Shown here piece by piece: positions 1 to 7,294 of a DNA stretch of 64,000 bases. Below the pieces are notes generated by a model. The model did not search any database. It saw nothing but the letters and a program-made list of their open reading frames with translations, and was not told the DNA's origin. This stretch comes from Bradyrhizobium sp. 1(2017) (GTDB taxonomy: Bacteria; Pseudomonadota; Alphaproteobacteria; Rhizobiales; Xanthobacteraceae): contig NZ_CP050022.2 in the NCBI RefSeq assembly GCF_011602485.2, forward strand, positions 5,166,001 through 5,230,000, given 5' to 3'. Within the stretch, counting starts at the first letter, position 1. The number at the start of each line of letters is the position of its first letter. A program made the translations under genes and the position numbers.

Positions 1-71
1 ACCGCTGCGGCGGAGACCGGTTCCGGAACCAATGGCGTCACATCAGCTTGACAGCGAGGAGGCCAATCACG

Positions 72-135
72 ATGACCGATCGCGACCCCTTTGCCGAAGG
101 CGAACGCGCCGCGCGCGAACGTGTGCGCGGTCATC
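72..135 (+). pseudogene. Truncated 5' end of a small acidic ORF
   Basis: An ATG at 72 sits nine bases behind a good ribosome site (GAGGAGG, 56-62) and opens with MTDRDPFAEGERAARER, a soluble charged N-terminus. The frame then runs antisense across the 3' end of the carbonic anhydrase gene to a stop at 263, with low-complexity Arg/Ser/Pro content typical of a shadow frame. I read it as the surviving start of a short gene whose 3' part is lost. The opening resembles small ribosome-modulation-factor-like alphaproteobacterial proteins, but this is only a recollection. It could also be an intact gene of unknown type ending at 263. Confidence 0.3.
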
Positions 136-666
136 TCAGCCGATCCGCTTCAGGCCCTTCTGGAAACGCGGACCGTTGGCCACGTAGAACCTCGCCGCGC
201 TCCCCATCTTCTGGACCTGCGCGTCGTCGAGCGTGCGGATCACGCGCGCCGGCGAACCGATGATCAGCGAGCGCTCGGGGAACTCCTTGCCCTCGGTGAT
301 GACGGAGCCGGCACCGACGATGCTGTTGCGGCCGATCTTCGCGCCGTTCATCACGATCGAGCCCATGCCGACCAGCGCGCCTTCCTCGATGGTGCAGCCG
401 TGCAGGATGACGTTGTGGCCAATTGTGCAGTTCCTGCCGATGACAAGCGGAAAGCCGAGATCGGTGTGGCAGGTCGAGCCGTCCTGCACGTTGGCGCCCT
501 CGCCGATCTCGATCCACTCATTGTCGCCGCGCAGCACCGCGCCGAACCAGACGCTCGCGCCCGGCTTCAGGCGGACCCGGCCGATCACGGTGGCGGTCTC
601 GGCGATGAAGTAATTGCCGTCCGCGGGAAGCTCGGGCGCCTGCCCGTCGAGTTCGTAGATCGCCAT
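136..666 (-). CDS. Gamma carbonic anhydrase family protein
   Basis: This 176-residue left-handed beta-helix protein is of the YrdA/PaaY/CaiE type. Hexapeptide repeats of the form (I/V/L)GxxxxI fill residues about 20-140. The three zinc histidines of the gamma class are visible at H67, H84 and H89. Members form trimers with metal sites at subunit interfaces; some hydrate CO2 and others are acyl-CoA thioesterase-linked, so the substrate cannot be set from sequence. Length is normal for the family. The start ATG has a GGAGACCTCC-type upstream region. It is transcribed alone, and its 3' end overlaps the remnant starting at 72. Confidence 0.92.
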   Translation of the reverse strand: MAIYELDGQAPELPADGNYFIAETATVIGRVRLKPGASVWFGAVLRGDNEWIEIGEGANVQDGSTCHTDLGFPLVIGRNCTIGHNVILHGCTIEEGALVGMGSIVMNGAKIGRNSIVGAGSVITEGKEFPERSLIIGSPARVIRTLDDAQVQKMGSAARFYVANGPRFQKGLKRIG

Positions 667-776
667 GGAGGTCTCCTGTCAGGATGATCCCGACATAGCG
701 AAACGGCGGCCTGGAGGCAAAGGGCCGGCCGCCGGGGCGGTCGAGGAACGGCGGCGTCCCGGGAGACTGGCGGGCG

Positions 777-1106
777 TCAGCCCAGAACGCCGGCCGCGCG
801 CAGCGTCATCAGGATGAACGTGCCGCTCATCATGCTCCAGAAGCCGGCGATGACGGTTGCCATCATCACGAACTCGGCGCGGCGGCTCTCCACCTGCAAG
901 CCGCGCAGCGTGTTGCGCATGATGATGAAGGGCGCGGCGAACACCAGGAACGGCACCGCGGCGAAGGTCTTCGGCGCCACGCCGTCCTGCAACAGGCCGA
1001 AGCCGGCGGGACGCTGCGCGAACGCCTGGTATCCGTTCGCGAGCGCGCCCGCGAGCGCGAAACCGATGCCAATCGCAAAAAAGGTATTGAGAGCTTCAGG
1101 TGTCAT
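777..1106 (-). CDS. Small three-helix membrane protein (DUF6949-like)
   Basis: A 109-residue protein with hydrophobic segments near residues 8-27, 48-65 and 80-105, so probably a small inner-membrane protein with about three helices. A conserved-looking block PFLVFAAPFIIMRNTLRG lies mid-protein. It resembles a domain of unknown function found across Bradyrhizobium and relatives (DUF6949 from memory, not verified). No catalytic residues can be identified. It sits alone between the carbonic anhydrase gene and a divergent hypothetical gene. No function is inferred. Confidence 0.75.
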   Translation of the reverse strand: MTPEALNTFFAIGIGFALAGALANGYQAFAQRPAGFGLLQDGVAPKTFAAVPFLVFAAPFIIMRNTLRGLQVESRRAEFVMMATVIAGFWSMMSGTFILMTLRAAGVLG

Positions 1107-1327
1107 CGGAACGGTCCGCCCTTACGCAACGCCACCGCCTTCCTGTGACAAAGAGTGCGGGTTAACGCTACATTATCCTTAAGGGAAGGTTAACGCCGCC
1201 GGCCGGCCCGCGCAGAGCCCCCTCTCGTCCCTGCAGCCGGGAACGCTGCGCGAAATCGCCGCCGCATGGCATATTCGCCGCTGATTCGTCGGCCACCGGC
1301 CGACATCAGGCTTTCTTGCGCTAGCTC

Positions 1328-2035
1328 ATGACGGTGTTTTCGGCAGCCTCTCCTCGCTCTCCACGGACGCGCACCCGCGCGCACGTCGTCCCGATCGTGC
1401 TTGGCGGCATCGCCGCGGCATGCGCGGTGGCGCTCGTCGCCTATCTGCTGTGGCCGACCTGGGGCACGCGCGGCGCGAACGCCCCGGACAAGCTGCCGGT
1501 GAGCGTCGGCGACACGCTGTTCAACCTGCCTGTGACGGCGATCCGGATGAAGATCCAGCGGCATTCCGGACCGCAGGAGCGCATCGATCTCGATTTCCTC
1601 TACCCCTCGCTAGAACCGCCCGGCACACCGAGGCACGTCACCGCAGACACGGTGGAAGCGGCGGTGCAATCGATCGACCGCATCTTCCTGTCGATCGCGG
1701 CGCATCACGATGCGCTCGCACCCGAGCAGCGAGCAGCCACGATCTATCCGCGCTATCTCGACCCGGCGGCAACCCAGCCCGAGGAAGGCCTGACGATGCG
1801 GATGTTCCGCGCCGAGACGCCCTACGGCAGCGAGGACCTTTATTCCGCCGCAAGCCCCGCACTGAGCGCGCGCTGCACCCGCGATGCGGCGACACCGGGC
1901 ATGTGCCTGTCCGAACGCCGCGTCGGCGGCGCCGACCTCACCTTCCGCTTCCCGCGCAGCTGGCTGTCGCAGTGGCGCGAGGTGGCGGACGCGATGGAGA
2001 AGCTGACGGCGCAGTTGCGCGGGCCGAAGGGCTGA
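1328..2035 (+). CDS. Hypothetical membrane-anchored protein
   Basis: A 235-residue protein with a basic N-terminus (Arg-rich to residue 18) followed by one hydrophobic segment (about 20-43), so probably anchored in the inner membrane with residues 45-235 in the periplasm. Two cysteines near 181 and 191 (CTRDA, GMCLS) could form a disulphide. The soluble part has no motif I recognise. Codon use matches the neighbours, and the frame is closed by TGA just before a run of repetitive AT-richer sequence. It is conserved-hypothetical in style; no function assigned. Confidence 0.75.
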   Translation: MTVFSAASPRSPRTRTRAHVVPIVLGGIAAACAVALVAYLLWPTWGTRGANAPDKLPVSVGDTLFNLPVTAIRMKIQRHSGPQERIDLDFLYPSLEPPGTPRHVTADTVEAAVQSIDRIFLSIAAHHDALAPEQRAATIYPRYLDPAATQPEEGLTMRMFRAETPYGSEDLYSAASPALSARCTRDAATPGMCLSERRVGGADLTFRFPRSWLSQWREVADAMEKLTAQLRGPKG

Positions 2036-2381
2036 GCGCGGTCGCTCGGCTCCGCCTTCAAAATAAACGTCGAAACAACCCCATGCACAGTAGCCAGGCC
2101 CCGGACGAGATTCGTATTTTTCGAAATCAAGCTTGACCCGTCGGGCAAAACAAGTGCATGATGTCATCATGCGCTATCTGGCAGAAGCACGGGGACTTGT
2201 GCCGCCACGCGCGTTTGGTGGCATCGGGGATAGTTGATTTAGATCAAACCCCTCAGCAGGCGTAGCACTGCTTATCGCCATGGCGGGTACTGCCACTCGC
2301 GATCTGTCGTCGAAGCCTCTCTCGTCGAGGTCTGCGCGCGGGGACTGGGTCGCCGGAGCGGCCGTACGAGGGGGGCGCGGA
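2036..2381. other. Long intergenic leader of the antiporter gene
   Basis: About 345 bases without a convincing gene. It is AT-richer than its surroundings around 2060-2160 and carries the FixK/FNR box at 2234-2247. If the activator binds at -41.5, transcription would begin near 2282, leaving an untranslated leader of about 100 bases before the ATG at 2382. I see no riboswitch fold. Confidence 0.5.
2234..2247 (+). promoter_or_regulatory. FixK2/FNR-type binding site
   Basis: TTGATTTAGATCAA is a perfect TTGAT-N4-ATCAA dyad, the consensus for FNR/FixK-family activators that respond to low oxygen in rhizobia. Its centre (2240.5) places the expected transcription start near 2282, consistent with translation from the ATG at 2382 and not from the upstream in-frame ATG at 2280. 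Confidence 0.75.
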
Positions 2382-4076
2382 ATGCTTGCCTGGCTTGAGC
2401 AGTTTCTGGTCCGCTATCCGGAACTCACGCTGTTCCTGGTGATCGCCGCGGGTTACGGGATCGGAAACATCAAGATCGGCACCTTCAGCCTCGGCCCCGT
2501 CACCGGCGCACTCTTTGCAGGCCTGTTCATCGGCTGGCTTGCGCCAGTCCCTGTCGCAGGCATGACGAAATCTTTTCTGTTCCTGCTGTTCCTGTTTGGG
2601 ATCGGCTATTCGGTCGGTCCGCAATTCATGCAAGCCCTGAAGCGCGACGGGCTGAAGCCCATGCTGCTGGCCGTCGTCGTGTGCATCACCGGTCTTGGTA
2701 CCTCGATCGTCGTGGCAAAGGCACTTGGACTGGACCCGGGATTTGCCGCCGGCCTGATGTCGGGCGCCCTGAGCCAGAGTGCTGCGATTGGAACGGCAAC
2801 GGACGCGGCAAATGGATTGGCGTTGCCCGAAGCGGACCGTGGATTGATCATCGCCCACATCGCCGTGGCTCATGCGGTCTGTTACATTTTCGGTTATGCC
2901 GGCGTCATCATCTTCAGCACCACGATCGCGCCGGCCCTCCTGAGGATCGACCTCAGGACGGAGGCGCTGAAGCTGGAACAGAGTTTGGGAATGAGCCGCG
3001 CCAGGCCTGGCCTGGCATCGGCCCTGCGAAAATTCGAATTGCGCGCCTATCGATTGACTGAAGATTCCCCTCTTTGCGGACTGACCGTAGCCGCCGCGGA
3101 GGCTCGCATTCCTGAGCATCGACTGTTCTTGCATCGGATACGGCGCCGAGAGCGCATTCTCGCGGCAGATCCTGCCGTGACGATCGCGGCAGGCGACGTC
3201 GTTGCACTCTCTGGGCCGCGCGAAGCGATCGTTGAACTGACGAGATCCCGCGCCCACGAGATCGACGACAAGGAGCTTCTCGACGTACCTCTTTTGGCGG
3301 CAGACGTTCTTCTGATGCGTGCAGAACTCGCCGGCGCAAGTCTCGCGGACATATCAAGGAAGGACTGGGCTCGCGGTGTCTACTTGCGATCGGTCAGCCG
3401 CGGCGGGCAGGAGATCCCTGTGGCAGGCGGAGTTACGCTACAGCGTGGAGATTTGCTTCGCATCATTGGCCCGGAGACGCTCGCGCAGAACGCAGCCGAA
3501 AGGATCGGAACAGTCGTCGCTCCGGACGCGAGCATCGATTATTTCGTGCTGGGTCTCGCGATTTTCCTTGGTGGCGTAGTCGGCGTCCTCATGACCGTTT
3601 CCATCGGACACGTCACGCTGTCACTAAGCACAAGCGTGGGCACGCTACTGGCGGGTCTTTTCGTTGGACATCTCCGAACTCATTTTCCGCTGTTCGGGCG
3701 GATTCCCGGAGGCGCCGTCGCCCTCATGACCTCGCTTGGCCTGTCCGCCTTCGTCGGACTCACCGGCATCCAGGCGGGCCCGGTCTTCTTGTCGGCCCTG
3801 CGAGAGGTCGGCGTCGGGCTCCTATTCGGCGGCGTGGTGGTGACCCTCCTGCCGCAGATCATTGGTTTGTTCTTCGGCTATTTCGGCCTGCGGATGAATC
3901 CCATCCTTCTGCTCGGCGCCCTGACCGGCGCCCAAACTGCAACAGCGTCGATGGCCGCAGTCCAGGAGCGCTCAGGCAGTCCCGTCGCGGTGCTCGGCTA
4001 CACGCCGGCTTATCCGGTCGCGAACATTCTGCTGACGACCTGGGGCGCGCTGATGGTTCTTGTGTTTTCAGGTTGA
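2382..4076 (+). CDS. AspT-type aspartate:alanine antiporter family transporter
   Basis: A 564-residue membrane protein with the layout of AspT/YidE antiporters: an N-terminal helix bundle (about 1-185), two central soluble TrkA-C/RCK_C domains (about 205-285 and 290-375), and a C-terminal bundle (about 390-564). The repeated half-motifs GALSQSAAIGTATDAAN and GALTGAQTATASMAAVQ, one per membrane half, mark the duplicated Asp-Al_Ex domain. AspT exchanges aspartate for alanine and so builds a proton-motive force when coupled to decarboxylation; the substrate here is inferred from family only. I prefer ATG 2382 (GAGGGGGGC upstream) over the ATG at 2280, because the FixK/FNR box predicts a start site near 2282. 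Tetragenococcus AspT is of similar length. Confidence 0.88.
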   Translation: MLAWLEQFLVRYPELTLFLVIAAGYGIGNIKIGTFSLGPVTGALFAGLFIGWLAPVPVAGMTKSFLFLLFLFGIGYSVGPQFMQALKRDGLKPMLLAVVVCITGLGTSIVVAKALGLDPGFAAGLMSGALSQSAAIGTATDAANGLALPEADRGLIIAHIAVAHAVCYIFGYAGVIIFSTTIAPALLRIDLRTEALKLEQSLGMSRARPGLASALRKFELRAYRLTEDSPLCGLTVAAAEARIPEHRLFLHRIRRRERILAADPAVTIAAGDVVALSGPREAIVELTRSRAHEIDDKELLDVPLLAADVLLMRAELAGASLADISRKDWARGVYLRSVSRGGQEIPVAGGVTLQRGDLLRIIGPETLAQNAAERIGTVVAPDASIDYFVLGLAIFLGGVVGVLMTVSIGHVTLSLSTSVGTLLAGLFVGHLRTHFPLFGRIPGGAVALMTSLGLSAFVGLTGIQAGPVFLSALREVGVGLLFGGVVVTLLPQIIGLFFGYFGLRMNPILLLGALTGAQTATASMAAVQERSGSPVAVLGYTPAYPVANILLTTWGALMVLVFSG

Positions 4077-4187
4077 GCGCTGTCGCTTGATCTAGATCGC
4101 CAGTGTTGGAACATCGGAGCCAACGGTCAACCACGAAGCCAACGTTGGTCGATTACGCGCAATCCACCAAGCCAGCAACAGAGCTGC

Positions 4188-4264
4188 CGTAAGCACGTAG
4201 CCGGCACGCTTCAGCCAATAAGCCAGCGTCGGTCCAGCGATCCCCGCGCCCGGAGATCGGCACT
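4188..4264 (-). pseudogene. Remnant of an FAD-dependent monooxygenase N-terminus
   Basis: Read on the minus strand, this short stretch encodes GAGIAGPTLAYWLKRAGY, the FAD dinucleotide-binding GxGxxG segment at the N-terminus of class A flavoprotein monooxygenases. The homology stops after about 20 codons; what follows (to 4092) is hydrophobic and unrelated, and no start with a ribosome site precedes it. I take it as the last piece of a deleted gene. A chance match is possible, but the motif is long and exact. Confidence 0.45.
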
Positions 4265-4363
4265 GTTCGCATGAAAGAGACATGGGAAGAGCGACGATCG
4301 ATTGCGCCGCCGCGTCAACCACCAAATGGTGAGAGCGGAGGTTCCGCTTCACGCAAGCCGGCG

Positions 4364-4582
4364 CTACTCCTGATCGACGAGATCGTCCTCGAGGATCGCC
4401 ATCTGGAACTGGAACGAGCGATCGTCGTCCTCGTCATCGACGAAGAGCACGCCGATGAACTCCTCGCCGATATAGACCTCGGCGGAATCGTCCTTCTTCG
4501 GCCGCGGCACGACGCGGATCTTGGGATTGCCGAACACACGCTTCAGATACGCGTCGAGCTTTCTCACTTCCTTGACGTCCAC
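4364..4582 (-). CDS. DUF3126 family protein
   Basis: A small 72-residue acidic protein that fits the alphaproteobacterial DUF3126 family along its length: an N-terminal MDVKEVRKLDAYLKRVFGN helix, a KIRVVPRPKK strand, then GEEFIGVLFVDDEDD and an acidic tail. Family function is unknown; it is cytosolic and usually monocistronic. It lies downstream of the cysE-type gene on the same strand but behind a strong terminator, so it is probably transcribed on its own. Confidence in the gene is high and in any role nil. Confidence 0.88.
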   Translation of the reverse strand: MDVKEVRKLDAYLKRVFGNPKIRVVPRPKKDDSAEVYIGEEFIGVLFVDDEDDDRSFQFQMAILEDDLVDQE

Positions 4583-4670
4583 GGCAAGTCTCCAATCGAA
4601 ATCTGGGTTGGCGGGGTTTTAGGACGAGACGCGACGAACCGCCAGCATGAATTGCCAAACAATTTGGGGA

Positions 4671-4700
4671 CGAAAAAAGGGCGGAGAATCCGCCCTTTTC
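4671..4700 (-). terminator. Rho-independent terminator of the cysE-type gene
   Basis: An 11-bp perfect stem (4675-4685 with 4689-4699) with a 3-base loop is followed, on the minus strand, by a T-run. It sits eight bases past the stop codon of the serine acetyltransferase gene. Confidence 0.85.
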
Positions 4701-4706
4701 GCGAGC

Positions 4707-5531
4707 TCAGAGCCCCATCGCGTTGATCATCTGATCCATGGTGCGCGATGGTTCGGCGCAGCCGGCTTCGCCGACGATCTTGGCGGGGACGCCCGCAACC
4801 GTGACGTTGTGCGGCACCGGCTTGACCACGACGGAGCCCGCCGCGATGCGCGCGCAATGTCCGATCTCGATGTTGCCGAGGATCTTTGCGCCGGCGCCGA
4901 TCAGGACGCCATGGCGGATCTTCGGATGACGATCCTCGTTCTCCTTGCCGGTGCCGCCGAGCGTGACGCCGTGCAGGATCGAGACGTCGTCCTCGATCAC
5001 CGCCGTCTCGCCGCAGACGAAGCCGGTGGCATGGTCGAGGAAGATGCCGCGCCCGATGCGCGCGGCGGGATTGATGTCCGTCTGGAACACCGCGGACGCG
5101 CGGCTCTGGAGGTAATAGGCAAAGTCCTTGCGGCCCTTCAAATAGAGCCAGTGCGCGAGGCGATGGGTCTGGATCGCGTGGAAGCCCTTGAAGTAGAGCA
5201 AGGGATCGATGAAGCGCGAGGTCGCGGGGTCGCGGTCGTAGACGGCGACGAGATCGGCGCGAAAGGCGTTGCCGAGATCGGGATCGTCGCGCAGCGCCTC
5301 GTCATAGGTCTGGCGCACGAGATCGCCGGACAGTGCGGAATGATCGAGCCGGTCGGCGAGACGGTGAATCACGGAATCCTCGAGGCGGCTGTGATGCAGC
5401 ACGGTCGAGTAGATGAAGGTCGCAAGCTCCGGCTCGCGATGGACGATGTCCTCCGCCTCGCTCCGGACCCGGTCCCAGATCGGATCGAGCGATGCGAGCT
5501 TTCCTCCCGGATTGACCTGATGCACTGCCAT
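4707..5531 (-). CDS. cysE: Serine O-acetyltransferase
   Basis: A 274-residue enzyme that acetylates L-serine with acetyl-CoA, the committed step to cysteine. The N-terminal helical SATase domain (about 10-130) is followed by a left-handed beta-helix with hexapeptide repeats (about 150-250). The hallmark run ending FLDHATGFVCGETAVI contains the catalytic Asp-His pair, and LHGVTLGGTGK follows. The C-terminus lacks the usual terminal Ile that mediates CysK binding (it ends INAMGL). I chose the ATG at 5531 (MAVHQVNPGG) because AAAGAGCAG precedes it; the open frame runs upstream to 5738 without family similarity. Length matches CysE. Confidence 0.93.
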   Translation of the reverse strand: MAVHQVNPGGKLASLDPIWDRVRSEAEDIVHREPELATFIYSTVLHHSRLEDSVIHRLADRLDHSALSGDLVRQTYDEALRDDPDLGNAFRADLVAVYDRDPATSRFIDPLLYFKGFHAIQTHRLAHWLYLKGRKDFAYYLQSRASAVFQTDINPAARIGRGIFLDHATGFVCGETAVIEDDVSILHGVTLGGTGKENEDRHPKIRHGVLIGAGAKILGNIEIGHCARIAAGSVVVKPVPHNVTVAGVPAKIVGEAGCAEPSRTMDQMINAMGL

Positions 5532-5806
5532 GGGAACTGCTCTTTCGAATTGGCTCGTAGTGTTGGTTCTATAGCACAGTCTAGGCGACAAAGTCCTGAC
5601 GGGCTTGCCTGAGAGTGAACAGTGCCTTGCCCGGGGAGAGCAAGCCAAAGCATTGATACGTAATACTTTTTCTGACGCCCCCAAGCGGCAAGGTCGGCTC
5701 AAAGTGGTCAGAGTTTTGCCAAATTCAAGCCGGGCCACGTCAAACTATTGGTGAATTCTCACTCAAGCGTTATTGCGGGCATGATCCGAACGGGGGCAGA
5801 CCAGAT

Positions 5807-7165
5807 TTGAGCATCACCACCGACCAACTGCGCGCGCGCGCCGCCGACACGTTCTGGCTGCGGCTGGCCGCAATGGCCCTGCCCCTGCTGATGATCGCGC
5901 CGGCGTTCTGGAACGGCTATCCGTTGTTGCAATGGGATACCGGCGGCTATCTGGCGCGCTGGTACGAGGGCTATCTCGTCCCGAGCCGCTCCACCGTATT
6001 CGGCATCTATCTTCATTATGGCGAGAGCTTCGGGTTCTGGATCAACCTCGCGGTCCAGTCGCTGGCGACGCTGTGGCTGTTGCAGCTCAGCCTGCGCGTG
6101 CTCGGCCTGATGCAGACCTTCCGCTTCGTCGCGATCAGCCTGCTGCTGATGCTGTCGACCGCCCTGCCCTGGCTCGCGAGCATGCTGCTCACCGACATCT
6201 TTGCGGGACTGTCGGTGCTGTCCTTGTTCCTGCTGGTTATCGCAGGACGCCGCATCTCGGTGCTGGAGAAGCTCGCGCTGTTCGTGTTCACGGCCTTTGC
6301 GGCCGCGACCCATAGCGCAACGCTCGGCGTGCTGCTCGGCCTGTGCGCCGCCGGCTGGATGGCGCGGCCGCTGCTCGGGCCCCGCCTTCCGCTGGCGGGA
6401 TTGGCGCAGGCGAGCCTCGCCATCGTCGCGGGCGGCCTGATGCTGATCTCGGCGAACTATGCGTTGTCGGGCAAATGGACCTGGACACCCGGCGGCTACG
6501 GCGTCGCCTTCGGCCGCATGATGCAGGACGGCATCGTTGCGCGCTATCTCAACGACCGCTGTCCGCGCGAGCACTTCAAGCTCTGCCCGTATCGCAACGA
6601 GCTGCCGGCGAGCGCAGACGAGTTCCTGTGGGGCAAGAGCATGTTCAACACGCTCGGCCGCTTCGAAGGCATGAACGAGGAGATGGGCTACATCGTCGTG
6701 CATTCGCTCGCCGACTATCCGGCATGGCAGGCCGGCGCGGCGCTGCGGGCGATGGGCCAGCAATTGCTGCATGTCGCCACCGGCGAAGGCACCAATGGCT
6801 GGATCCCGCACACGCGCGGCATCATCGAGCGCTACATTCCCTCACAGGCCGCGCCGATGCGCGCGGCGCGGCAGCAGCATTGGGGTGTCAATTTCGACAC
6901 CATCAACTGGCTGCACATCCCCGTCGCGCTGGCCTCGATGGCGGCGCTCCTCGGGCTGCTCGCGCATGCGCTCGCCAGGCGCCGGCTGGACGACCTGACG
7001 CTGCTGGCGGGAACGGTGACGCTGGCGCTGCTCGGCAACGCCTTCATCTGCGGCGTGATCTCAGGCCCGCACGACCGCTATGGCGCTCGGATGGTGTGGG
7101 TCGCGACCTTCGTGGTGCTGATAGCGCTGGCGCAACGTTTTGGGGACGATGTTAAGGAGCGATGA
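5807..7165 (+). CDS. Polytopic membrane protein, possible GT-C-like transferase
   Basis: A 452-residue protein with about ten hydrophobic segments and one soluble insertion (about 215-345). The start is TTG at 5807, preceded by GGGGGCAG; an ATG at 5781 in the same frame meets a stop immediately. An acidic periplasmic loop after the first helix (WDTGGYLARW, about 45-54) is reminiscent of the first-loop catalytic Asp of GT-C glycosyltransferases, but no family signature is complete. It is divergent from cysE and followed by the convergent TonB receptor gene. Function unknown. Confidence 0.78.
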   Translation: MSITTDQLRARAADTFWLRLAAMALPLLMIAPAFWNGYPLLQWDTGGYLARWYEGYLVPSRSTVFGIYLHYGESFGFWINLAVQSLATLWLLQLSLRVLGLMQTFRFVAISLLLMLSTALPWLASMLLTDIFAGLSVLSLFLLVIAGRRISVLEKLALFVFTAFAAATHSATLGVLLGLCAAGWMARPLLGPRLPLAGLAQASLAIVAGGLMLISANYALSGKWTWTPGGYGVAFGRMMQDGIVARYLNDRCPREHFKLCPYRNELPASADEFLWGKSMFNTLGRFEGMNEEMGYIVVHSLADYPAWQAGAALRAMGQQLLHVATGEGTNGWIPHTRGIIERYIPSQAAPMRAARQQHWGVNFDTINWLHIPVALASMAALLGLLAHALARRRLDDLTLLAGTVTLALLGNAFICGVISGPHDRYGARMVWVATFVVLIALAQRFGDDVKER

Positions 7166-7294
7166 GATTGTAAGGCAGCGTTCTCTGAGCCTGGAGTCCG
7201 ATCACAGCCATTAGAGGACACTGGCGAATGTCGGGCGGCTCGCTTGAACGTCCGCTTTTGACCCAAAGCCGGCTCCAGCGCTGCGCACAGCAGA

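Noticed and set aside
4087..4100. TTGATCTAGATCGC, a second FixK/FNR-like site
   Set aside because: Only the left arm fits; the right arm differs at two of five positions, and no gene starts downstream at a suitable distance.
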